From: Paraburkholderia gardini
GTDB taxonomy: Bacteria > Pseudomonadota > Gammaproteobacteria > Burkholderiales > Burkholderiaceae
Assembly: GCF_907164575.1 (NCBI RefSeq)
Contig: NZ_CAJQYY010000032.1
Location: 1 to 64,000, forward strand
Direction: 5' to 3'
Length of the DNA: 64,000 nt
Each line of letters opens with the position of its first letter. Position 1 is the first letter of the stretch. Under the pieces are notes generated by a model. The model saw nothing but the letters and a program-made list of their open reading frames with translations, was not told the DNA's origin and did no database searches. Below are positions 51,281 through 59,297 of this stretch, one piece after another. The translations under genes and the position numbers were made by a program.

Positions 51281-52435
51281 TCAGCGCCGCAGCGGCCTGA
51301 AAAACCGGCGGATCTCCCCGGCCAGCAGCGCGGGCTGCTCCATCGCGGCGAAGTGCCCGCCGCGCGGCATGTCGGCCCATTGCGTGAGATCGAACACGCG
51401 TTCGATCCACGATTGCGGCGGCCGGCTGATTTCCCTGGGAAAGCGCGCAAAGCCAAGCGGCGGACGCACCCGTTCTCCGTGCGTGAAACGCAGCGGCTTC
51501 AGGCGCATCTCCCAGTAAAAGCGCATCGACGACGCGATCGTCTGCGTATACCAGTAGAGCGACAGGTTCGTCAGCAGCTCATCCCTGGAGAACACGCTTT
51601 CGATGTCGCCGTTGCAGTCGCTCCACGTGCGGAATTTTTCGACGATCCATGCGGCGAGCCCCGCAGGCGAATCGTTCAGCGAAGTGGCGAGCGTCTGCGG
51701 CTTCGTGCTGTGCACGTGCGCGTAGCCGCCTTCGAGCGCGGCCCACGTCGCCTTCGCGTCGAGGAAGGTCTGTTCGCGCGGTGTGATGGGCGGATCGCCG
51801 GCGGTAAGCGGGGGCTCGTATGAACCGGGCAGGTAATTCAGATGGATGCCGTCGACGTGTTGCGGATGCCGTAACGCAAGCGCAATCGAAACCGCCGCGC
51901 CGAGATCGCCACCCTGCGCGCCGAAGCGTTCATAGCCAAGCCCGTGCATCAGTCCGGCCCACAGGTCCGCCGTCGCGAATGCTGACGTGCCCGGTTTCGC
52001 CGGCCGCTCCGAAAAGCCGAAGCCGGGCAGCGAGGGCACTACGACGTCGAACGCATCGGCCGGGTCCGCGCCGACCGACGCCGGATCGCACAGATGCGGC
52101 AGCAGTTCCATGAACTCGATGAACGACCCCGGCCAGCCGTGTGTGAGCACGAGCGGATAGGGCCTCGGTCCGACGCCCCGCCGATGCACATAATGAATAT
52201 TGAGGCCGCCCACCTGCGCGACGAACTGCGGCTCGCGGTTCAGGCGCTGCTCGGCGCCGCGCCAGTCGTAGCCTTTCGCCCAGTACTGCGCGAGTTCGCG
52301 CACATACGCAGGATCGACACCGAGCGCCCACGGCGAGCCGTCGTAGTGATCGGGCCAGCGCGTATGCTCCAGCCGCGCGCTGAGCGCGAGTACCTGCGTT
52401 TCGGGAATCGCAATGAGGAACGGTGTCGTTTCCAT
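51281..52435 (-). CDS. Epoxide hydrolase (EHN-domain alpha/beta hydrolase)
   Basis: 384 residues. N-terminal EHN domain (LSARLEHTRWPDHYDGSPWALG ... YDWRGAEQRLNREPQF), oxyanion motif HGWPGS at 99-104, nucleophile Asp177 in AQGGDLGAA, C-terminal His in PRGGHFAAMEQP. Resembles microsomal-type epoxide hydrolases and juvenile-hormone-like enzymes of soil bacteria; opens an epoxide to a diol through an aspartyl ester. Substrate unknown. Start with reasonable ribosome site (GAGAGACTGG). Confidence 0.92.
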   Translation of the reverse strand: METTPFLIAIPETQVLALSARLEHTRWPDHYDGSPWALGVDPAYVRELAQYWAKGYDWRGAEQRLNREPQFVAQVGGLNIHYVHRRGVGPRPYPLVLTHGWPGSFIEFMELLPHLCDPASVGADPADAFDVVVPSLPGFGFSERPAKPGTSAFATADLWAGLMHGLGYERFGAQGGDLGAAVSIALALRHPQHVDGIHLNYLPGSYEPPLTAGDPPITPREQTFLDAKATWAALEGGYAHVHSTKPQTLATSLNDSPAGLAAWIVEKFRTWSDCNGDIESVFSRDELLTNLSLYWYTQTIASSMRFYWEMRLKPLRFTHGERVRPPLGFARFPREISRPPQSWIERVFDLTQWADMPRGGHFAAMEQPALLAGEIRRFFRPLRR

Positions 52436-52462
52436 CCAGTCTCTCTGGTGAGTGTCGTGTGG

Positions 52463-52783
52463 CTACTTCATGGGCCGGTCGCGCGTCGCGGCGCGCGACG
52501 CGCGCATCCGTACACGCTCGACCAGTTGCTTCGAAAATCCGCGCATCGCCGCGCTACGCCGCGTCGCGACCACTTCACCGGCGACGTTGACGGGTGGATT
52601 CGGCTGCAGCGCCCAGTAGAGCGCGAGCCCCCAGCCGAACACCGTCCATCCGAGCACGGCGTTGAAGAGCGCGATCACGAGCACGTCGCGGCGCTTGCGA
52701 CGGTCCGCGAGAATCGCCGGCAGGAAATAGACCGCAAGCGCGATCGCGGCTCCAATGGCCTGAACAATCAGGCTGACTCCCAT
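52463..52783 (-). CDS. Superinfection-immunity-like small membrane protein
   Basis: 106 residues: two hydrophobic helices, VQAIGAAIALAVYFLPAILA and DVLVIALFNAVLGWTVFGWGLALYWAL, linked by DRRKRR, then a basic cytoplasmic tail. This matches the Imm_superinfect family (T4 Imm-like) found widely in chromosomes. T4 Imm blocks DNA entry of related phages, but no such role is shown for chromosomal members. ATG 52783 with AGGAG; the longer frame is rejected. Adjacent to an epoxide hydrolase gene, 27 bases apart. Confidence 0.85.
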   Translation of the reverse strand: MGVSLIVQAIGAAIALAVYFLPAILADRRKRRDVLVIALFNAVLGWTVFGWGLALYWALQPNPPVNVAGEVVATRRSAAMRGFSKQLVERVRMRASRAATRDRPMK

Positions 52784-52936
52784 GACGGCTCCTGGACGCG
52801 TGGCGTGTCTGGCGATTGTCGCGCGAACGCGGTGATCGTGCATCGCGCCTGTCGAACGGATGGCGCGCGTCATGAAGCGTTTCATGATCGTCGTGCGAGG
52901 ACTATGATTGGCGTTTTGCACGCGCGGAGGGCCATC

Positions 52937-54403
52937 ATGATTTCTGACGACACCACCCAGCAGGCTCAGCAGGTCGATCACCAGGCACTTCGGGAGTTCG
53001 TCGAGCGCAAATGGAACGACGAGATCGTGCCCGCGTTGACGGACTACATCGCGGTACCGGCCAAAAGCCCCGCGTTCGATCCGGACTGGGTCGGAAACGG
53101 CTATATCGAACGCGTCGTGACCGACGCCGCGCAATGGGCCGAACAGCAGCCGGTACGCGGTCTCACGCTGGAAATCGTGCGCCTGCCGGGCCGCACGCCG
53201 GTGATCTTCTTCGAAACAGCGGCGACGCGCTCAGGCAGCACCGAGACCATCGTGCTGTACGGTCACCTCGACAAACAGCCGGAATTCTCGGGCTGGCGCA
53301 ACGACCTCGGCCCGTGGACGCCGAAACTCGAGGACGGCAAGCTGTACGGCCGCGGCGGCGCCGACGACGGCTACGCGATCTACGCAAGCCTGACCGCGCT
53401 GGCAGCGCTCGATGCGCAGGGTGTCGAGCGTTCGCGTTGCGTCGGCATCATCGAAACCTGCGAGGAATCGGGCAGCTACGATCTGCTGCCGTACGTCGAT
53501 GCGCTTCGCGAGCGACTCGGCAAGGTCGGACTCGTGGTCTGCCTCGATTCGGGTGCGGGCAATTACGACCAGTTGTGGCTGACCACGTCGCTGCGCGGTC
53601 TCGTCGCGGGCGACCTGGAAGTGCAGGTGCTCGACGAAGGCATTCATTCGGGCGGCTATGGCGGCATCACGCCATCGAGCTTTCGCATCATGCGCCAGCT
53701 GTTCGAACGTCTCGAAGACGCGTCGACCGGCAATCTGCTGCCGAAGGGTTTTCATTGCGCGATTCCGGCTGGGCGGCTGCGCGAAGCGCAAGCCACCGCG
53801 CGGATTCTCGGCGACGACGTATGGAAGAAGATCCCATGGGCCTGCGGCCAGGATGGCCGTCAGGTACTGCCCACCACGACCGATCCGCAGGAAGCACTGC
53901 TGAATTCGACGTGGCGTCCGTCGCTCTCGGTGACGGGCGCGGCCGGCCTGCCTTCGCTTGCCGATGCGGGCAACGTGCTGCGCCCGCGCACGGCATTCAA
54001 GCTGTCGCTGCGGTTGCCGCCGCTCATCGACGCCGCGCAGGCCGTGACCACCCTGAAGGCGTTGTTCGAATTCGATCCGCCGTACAACGCGAAGGTCACG
54101 TTCAGGCCGGATCAGGGTGCGGCCACCGGCTGGAGCGCGCCGGACCTCGCGCCGTGGCTCGCGTCCGCGCTCAATGGCGCATCGCAGCAGCACTACGGCG
54201 CGGACTGCGCGTACATCGGGCAGGGCGGCACGATCCCGCTGATGAACGTGTTGAAGGAAGGCTTTCCGCAGTCGCAGTTCATGGTGTGCGGCGTGCTTGG
54301 CCCGAAATCCAACGCACACGGCCCGAACGAATTCCTGCACGTGCCGTATGCGAAGAAGCTGACGGCCACCGTCGCCGAAGTGATCGCGGCGGCCCCCGGA
54401 TAA
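52937..54403 (+). CDS. M20-family metallopeptidase
   Basis: 488 residues. Metal-binding blocks: TIVLYGHLDKQPEFSGW, KLYGRGGADDGYAIYASL, IIETCEESGSYDLLPY, VVCLDSGAGNYDQLWLT, and the C-terminal GPKSNAHGPNEFLHVPY. Dimerisation domain in the middle (LEVQVLDEGIHSGGYGG). Two-zinc dipeptidase or acylase of the CPG2/DapE type. Start ATG 52937 with GGAGGG; the much longer open frame upstream overlaps other genes and is rejected. Followed by an Ldh-family oxidoreductase. Confidence 0.93.
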   Translation: MISDDTTQQAQQVDHQALREFVERKWNDEIVPALTDYIAVPAKSPAFDPDWVGNGYIERVVTDAAQWAEQQPVRGLTLEIVRLPGRTPVIFFETAATRSGSTETIVLYGHLDKQPEFSGWRNDLGPWTPKLEDGKLYGRGGADDGYAIYASLTALAALDAQGVERSRCVGIIETCEESGSYDLLPYVDALRERLGKVGLVVCLDSGAGNYDQLWLTTSLRGLVAGDLEVQVLDEGIHSGGYGGITPSSFRIMRQLFERLEDASTGNLLPKGFHCAIPAGRLREAQATARILGDDVWKKIPWACGQDGRQVLPTTTDPQEALLNSTWRPSLSVTGAAGLPSLADAGNVLRPRTAFKLSLRLPPLIDAAQAVTTLKALFEFDPPYNAKVTFRPDQGAATGWSAPDLAPWLASALNGASQQHYGADCAYIGQGGTIPLMNVLKEGFPQSQFMVCGVLGPKSNAHGPNEFLHVPYAKKLTATVAEVIAAAPG

Positions 54404-54460
54404 CGTGCCAGCGATTTTTCAGGCCATCCAGACTATTCAGACCACTAACGGCGCAACGAG

Positions 54461-55567
54461 ATGAACGCCCCGCACGCTACGAAACAACCGATGCCGCTGC
54501 GTATCGATGCCGCTCAACTGCACGCGTTCGTATGTGCGATCTGGGAGACGGCGGGCAGTGCGCCGCGCGAAGCCGCATTGGTCGCCGACCATCTGGTTGC
54601 GGCCAGCCTGACCGGGCACGATTCGCACGGCGTCGGCATGATTCCGCGTTACGTGGCGTCGATGCGCGATAACGAGCTCAAGCTGAACCTGCATGCGCAG
54701 GTCGTGCGCGACGCGGGCGCGGTCCTCACCGTCGAAGGTAACAGGGGCTTCGGCCAGGTCGTTGCGTTCGAGGCGATGGAACTCGGCGTCGCGCGCGCGA
54801 AAAAGCTGGGCGTCTGCGCAGTGGGGTTGCGCGGTGCGCATCACATCGGGCGCATCGGCCACTGGGCCGAACAGTGCGCCGCAGCCGGGCTGGTGTCGTT
54901 TCACTTTGTCAACGTGGCGGGCGATCCGCTTGTCGCACCGTTCGGCGGCACGGACCGGCGCATCGGCACGAATCCGTTTTGCGCTGCGTTCCCGCGCGCG
55001 GGCAAGCCGCCGCTCGTGCTCGACTTCGCCACCAGCGCGATCGCGTATGGCAAGGCGCGCGTGGCGTTCAACCAGGGCAAGGAGACGCCGCCGGGCTCGC
55101 TGATCGATCACGAAGGGCGTCCGAGCGTCGAACCCCGGGTGATGATGGAAGCGCCGTTCGGATCGCTGACGCCGATGGGCGGCCACAAGGGCTTTGGTCT
55201 TGCGGCGATGTGCGAGATATTCGGCGGCGCGCTGTCCGGCGGCTTTACCACGCACGCCGATACGCTCGGCACGACGAACGCGATCGTCAACTGCATGTTG
55301 TCGGTGATCCTCGACCCCAACGCGTTCGATGCGCCAAACGCCGAAGCAGAAGCGGACGCGTTCGTCGAATGGGTAAAAGCGTCGCCGCTCGCAGCCGGCA
55401 CCGGGCGTATTTTCGTGCCGGGTGAGCCGGAACGTGCCACGCGCGACGAGCGTAGCGCCCAGGGTGTGCCGGTCGATCCGGCTACGTGGCAACAGATCCT
55501 CGATGCCGCGCGCGACGCCGGCATGCCGGCGTCCGACGTCGAGACGTGGGCGCAAAAACTCTACTGA
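54461..55567 (+). CDS. Ldh-family (malate/L-lactate/sulfolactate-type) oxidoreductase
   Basis: 368 residues of the Ldh_2 family, NAD(P)-dependent oxidoreductases unlike the classical LDH. Seen: LVAASLTGHDSHGVGMIPRY, AVGLRGAHHIGRIGHWAEQ (conserved His), FGGTDRRIGTNPFCAAFPR, VLDFATSAIAYGKARVA and PMGGHKGFGLAAMCEIFGG. Relatives act on malate, ureidoglycolate, 2,3-diketogulonate or sulfolactate. It is 57 bases after the M20 gene, possibly co-transcribed. Confidence 0.93.
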   Translation: MNAPHATKQPMPLRIDAAQLHAFVCAIWETAGSAPREAALVADHLVAASLTGHDSHGVGMIPRYVASMRDNELKLNLHAQVVRDAGAVLTVEGNRGFGQVVAFEAMELGVARAKKLGVCAVGLRGAHHIGRIGHWAEQCAAAGLVSFHFVNVAGDPLVAPFGGTDRRIGTNPFCAAFPRAGKPPLVLDFATSAIAYGKARVAFNQGKETPPGSLIDHEGRPSVEPRVMMEAPFGSLTPMGGHKGFGLAAMCEIFGGALSGGFTTHADTLGTTNAIVNCMLSVILDPNAFDAPNAEAEADAFVEWVKASPLAAGTGRIFVPGEPERATRDERSAQGVPVDPATWQQILDAARDAGMPASDVETWAQKLY

Positions 55568-56067
55568 ACGCCACCGCGGGCACCGTCGGCTTTTGATGAA
55601 AGCGCAATCCGCCGGATTGCGCGGCCGGGCCGTCCGCTTCCCCGTCTATTCCCATATCTATAAAGCGCATTGTCTGCAATGAGGACAAACGCGTCTTTTT
55701 GCGTACCAATTCCTTAATTCGCCACATATTGTCGAAAAGCGGAATTTTTACCTATGCAAATTCAATAAAAAATGTGGGCCTTGCCACCATCATCTCGCTG
55801 AATTCTTTCAATCAGCTTTATTTCATCGCGCGTCTGGAAGTTTTCCTCCAGCGTGCCGCAGGCGTCGCCGAGGCGCCACGGTACGCGTGAAATCGTGTGC
55901 CGACGGGGCGGCTCAGTTCGACACGCATCCGTTTCTTCCTTTAGCAAGCATGAAATCCATATAGGGATTTGCCATGTTCTGTTCGCCCCCGCTCCCCACG
56001 GGATTCCGGTCTGTTTTAGGCTCCCATTGCTTTACCCGTATTTAAAATACCTGATGAGGACCAAAAA
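55568..56067. other. Intergenic upstream of rpfF
   Basis: 500 bases, AT-rich around 55690-55830. It should carry the rpfF promoter, but no obvious consensus boxes or repeats were seen. Ribosome site GAGGA precedes the rpfF ATG. Confidence 0.5.
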
Positions 56068-56955
56068 ATGAATCTCCGTAACCATCACGCCTGCCGTCCT
56101 TTCCTGGAAGCTGGCAATCTGTCGCAAATTTCCGCCTACTACGAAGAAGGCCGCAACATCATGTGGATGATGTTGCGTGCTCAACCACGTCCGTGTTTCA
56201 ACATTGAGCTGGTGCATGACATCCTGAGCCTCGCGCGTTCCGCGCGTGAGTCGAAGCTGCCGATCGACTTCTGGGTGACCGGCTCGCTGATTCCGTCGAT
56301 ATTCAACGTCGGCGGCGATCTCGACTTTTTTTCCGATGCGATCCGTACCGGCAAGCGCGAGGAGCTGTTGGCCTATGCGCGTTCCTGCGTCGATTGTGTG
56401 CATGCGGCGGCGCGCGGTTTCGACACCGGCGCGATCTCGATCGCGATGGTGGAGGGCACGGCGCTCGGCGGTGGCTTCGAGGCGGCGCTCGCACACCATT
56501 TCCTGCTCGCCCAGAACGACGCGCGCATGGGCTTCCCCGAAATCGCGTTCAATCTGTTCCCGGGCATGGGTGGCTATTCGCTCGTCGCGCGCAAGGCGGG
56601 CATGCGCCTTGCGGAGGAACTGATCGGTGTCGGCGAATCGCACACGGCGGAATGGCATTCGGCGCGCGGGCTCGTCGACCAGCTGTTCGAACCGGGCGAG
56701 GCATATATCGCCACGCGCACCTTCATCGATACGATGCGCCCGAAGCTGAACGGCATTCGCGCGATGATGCGGGCGCGTCAGCGTGTGCTGCAGCTCTCGC
56801 GAGCCGAGCTGATGGAGATCACGGAGGATTGGGTCGAGGCGGCGTTCACGATCGAGGAAAAGGATCTCGCGTTCATGGAACGTCTCGTGATGGTGCAGAA
56901 CCGCCGCACGTCGAATCTGCGCGCGAGCCCGGCGCCAAGCGCGAACGTGGCGTAG
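56068..56955 (+). CDS. rpfF: BDSF/DSF-family signal synthase (RpfF)
   Basis: 295-residue crotonase-fold bifunctional enzyme that makes cis-2-unsaturated fatty-acid quorum signals from acyl-ACP by dehydration and thioester hydrolysis. It matches B. cenocepacia RpfF: YEEGRNIMWMMLRAQPRPCFN, FWVTGSLIPSIFNVGGDLDFF, GAISIAMVEGTALGGGFEAA, MGFPEIAFNLFPGMGGYSL. The two glutamates needed in Xanthomonas RpfF (141 and 161) correspond to Glu138 and Glu158 here, with the same 20-residue distance. Its signal would be sensed by the adjacent convergent RpfR. Confidence 0.95.
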   Translation: MNLRNHHACRPFLEAGNLSQISAYYEEGRNIMWMMLRAQPRPCFNIELVHDILSLARSARESKLPIDFWVTGSLIPSIFNVGGDLDFFSDAIRTGKREELLAYARSCVDCVHAAARGFDTGAISIAMVEGTALGGGFEAALAHHFLLAQNDARMGFPEIAFNLFPGMGGYSLVARKAGMRLAEELIGVGESHTAEWHSARGLVDQLFEPGEAYIATRTFIDTMRPKLNGIRAMMRARQRVLQLSRAELMEITEDWVEAAFTIEEKDLAFMERLVMVQNRRTSNLRASPAPSANVA

Positions 56956-57063
56956 TGCTCATCCCGTCAGCCATGGCCGCACCCGGACCCGAACCAGCAC
57001 GGCCGGCAACAACAGAAAACGGTAACCGGTAATGGCAGTAGCAGTAAGCGCGACAGCAGGCTG

Positions 57064-59067
57064 TCAGGCGATGAGCCTGATTTTCTGTCTGTCGCGCAAC
57101 CACGCCTCGAATTCCGCGACGGGCATCGGGCGGGCATAACGGAACCCCTGCACGTATTCGACGCCGAGCCCCTTCATGAAGACTTCTTCGGCTTCAGTTT
57201 CGATCCCTTCGGCGACCACTTTCAGTTCCAGTTCCTGCGCCACGGCCACCATCGAGCGCACCAGCGCCTGCGCCTTCTTGTCGGCGTCGATCGAGCGCAC
57301 GAAACTGCGGTCGAGCTTGATCATGTCGAGCGGAATCCGGCCCAGTTGCGACAGCGACGAATAACCCGTGCCGAAATCGTCCAGATGCACCTGCGCGCCC
57401 AGTTCGCGGAATTGTGTGATCAGGTCGATCGCGGCGGCTTCGTCTTCGATCAGGCAACTTTCCGTCAGCTCCAGATCGACGAGACAGCTTTCGAGATCCG
57501 CGCGTTCGAGCGCTTCGCGGAAATGTCGCACCACGGCGGTATCCACCAGTTGCCGCGCCGAGACGTTGATCGCCACGCGCAGATCCAGCCCCTGCGCTTT
57601 CCACGCGGCCGCCTGCAGCGCCGCGGTCTGCATGACCCAGCGGCCGAGCGGTCCGATCAGGCCGGATTCCTCGGCATAACCGATGAACTCGTTTGGCTGG
57701 ATCTGGCCGCGCTCCGGCGAATTCCAGCGCACCAGCGCCTCGACGCTCCTGACGACGCCCGTGGCGAGCTCCAGCTTCGGCTGGTAGAGCAGGGTGAGCT
57801 GGCCTTCCTCGAGGCCGCGCCGCAGGTTCGTATCGAGCCACATGTACTCGGCGACCTTGTGGTCCATCTCCGGAGAAAACACGCGGCAGGTGCGCTTGCC
57901 TTCGTCTTTCGCAACGTACATCGCGGTGTCGGCGGAGCGGATCACCGATTCGAGACTGTCGCCATGCTCCGGGCACAGCGCGATACCGATCGAGCAGCCC
58001 GTGTAGACCTCGACGAGCCCGAGGCTGAACGGCGTGCGCAACCGTTCGAGGATGCGCTGCGCGGTCGCTTCGAGTGCGGAGCGGGTCGCGTCGACCGCGA
58101 GCACGATGAATTCGTCGCCGCCGAGCCGCGCGAGCGTATCGCCCGCATCGAGGCAGCCGCGGATCGCCGACGACACGTCCTGGATCAGCCGGTCGCCGAA
58201 CACATGTCCATAGTGGTCGTTGACCTTCTTGAAGTTGTCGAGATCGAGAAAAAGAATGCCGGTCGATTCGCCTTCCTTCGCGGATTCGATCGCCAGGCGG
58301 ATGCGGTCCTGGATCGCGTTGCGGTTCGGCAGGCCCGTGAGCGAATCGGTATTGGCCAGCTCCGAAAGGCGTGCCTGGGCGCGGCGTTCCTCGGTGATGT
58401 CGGTGCCCGAGCAGATCAGGAACTGCTCGTCGACACCGCTGCCGCTTTTCACGAACTTGTTGCGAAACAGGAACAGACGCTCGCCGTGGACGGTTTTCAC
58501 GAGCCGCTCGACTTCGTACGACACGCCGCGGTTGAAAAATCCGCTGATATTGAAGCTCGACGCCGCGCCATCCTCGGAAGACATGAAGAGCGCCCAGACG
58601 TTTTTGCCGATAACGTCTTCTTCCTTCATGCCGGACAGTTCTTCGCCGAGACGATTGAAGCGCTGGATGCGTCCCGCCTGGTCGAGAATCACGACGAGCG
58701 AATTGACTTCCGACACGACCTGTTCGGCAAACGACAGGCCATGCACCAGATCGCGCGCGACGGATTCGGTATCGGAATAGGCGGACGCCGTGCCGGCCCA
58801 CGAGGAGCCGTTCAGCTTCCGGCCAACCAGATGCAGGCGCAACGGTTCGCCGAACAGACGAATATCGAGGATCAGGTTCGAGGTAATGCCGGTCAGGCGG
58901 CGGATCTGCGCGGCCTGCTGGACGGTGAGGGCGATGGCGACGTCGGCGGGGCCGGCTCCGGTTTCCGCGGTCAACTCCAGCGCGTTGCTGTCTTTCGACA
59001 GGCGCCAGCATGGGCTGGTCGTGCCGAAGTGTGCAAAAAGCACCTGATGATCCTGGTCGTCCTGCAT
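57064..59067 (-). CDS. rpfR: RpfR-type DSF receptor, FI-PAS-GGDEF-EAL cyclic-di-GMP enzyme
   Basis: 667 residues from ATG 59067 (GGGGGA upstream); earlier in-frame starts (59160, 59718) overlap lhr-side sequence and lack family resemblance. Residues 1-95 resemble the RpfF-interaction domain, about 115-230 is PAS (LVVILDQAGRIQRFNRLGEELSG), GGDEF at 316-320 is intact (ARLGGDEFIVLA), and the EAL motif at 443-445 (SVEALVRW) is intact. No RxxD inhibitory site precedes GGDEF. In Burkholderia, BDSF binding to the PAS domain stimulates c-di-GMP hydrolysis. Stop codons of rpfF and rpfR are 108 bases apart in convergent orientation, the known B. cenocepacia layout. Confidence 0.95.
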   Translation of the reverse strand: MQDDQDHQVLFAHFGTTSPCWRLSKDSNALELTAETGAGPADVAIALTVQQAAQIRRLTGITSNLILDIRLFGEPLRLHLVGRKLNGSSWAGTASAYSDTESVARDLVHGLSFAEQVVSEVNSLVVILDQAGRIQRFNRLGEELSGMKEEDVIGKNVWALFMSSEDGAASSFNISGFFNRGVSYEVERLVKTVHGERLFLFRNKFVKSGSGVDEQFLICSGTDITEERRAQARLSELANTDSLTGLPNRNAIQDRIRLAIESAKEGESTGILFLDLDNFKKVNDHYGHVFGDRLIQDVSSAIRGCLDAGDTLARLGGDEFIVLAVDATRSALEATAQRILERLRTPFSLGLVEVYTGCSIGIALCPEHGDSLESVIRSADTAMYVAKDEGKRTCRVFSPEMDHKVAEYMWLDTNLRRGLEEGQLTLLYQPKLELATGVVRSVEALVRWNSPERGQIQPNEFIGYAEESGLIGPLGRWVMQTAALQAAAWKAQGLDLRVAINVSARQLVDTAVVRHFREALERADLESCLVDLELTESCLIEDEAAAIDLITQFRELGAQVHLDDFGTGYSSLSQLGRIPLDMIKLDRSFVRSIDADKKAQALVRSMVAVAQELELKVVAEGIETEAEEVFMKGLGVEYVQGFRYARPMPVAEFEAWLRDRQKIRLIA

Positions 59068-59297
59068 TGAGTCCCCCGGACAGGCTCCGCCATCCGGCTC
59101 GTTATTCACGCTGGCGAGCGGTCGGGCGGCAAACGGTCTTCCGTCGAAGATTGGCTTCATTGTATCCAGGTGGCCGAATGACGGGGTTCGTAACGGGTTA
59201 ACGACGCGCGAATCCCTTTTCTTTAACAGATTTGCAGGTTTAAAGCCAGGTATGGGGATGCGGCTGCGCGGCTTGAGGTGCGATGCGGTGCGCGGCA

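Noticed and set aside
53011..54672. Plus-strand 553-residue frame over the M20 peptidase gene
   Set aside because: Arginine-rich shadow of the peptidase, which carries all M20 metal motifs in the other frame.
57346..59070. Plus-strand 574-residue frame opposite rpfR
   Set aside because: Shadow frame; the minus strand has intact PAS, GGDEF and EAL motifs.
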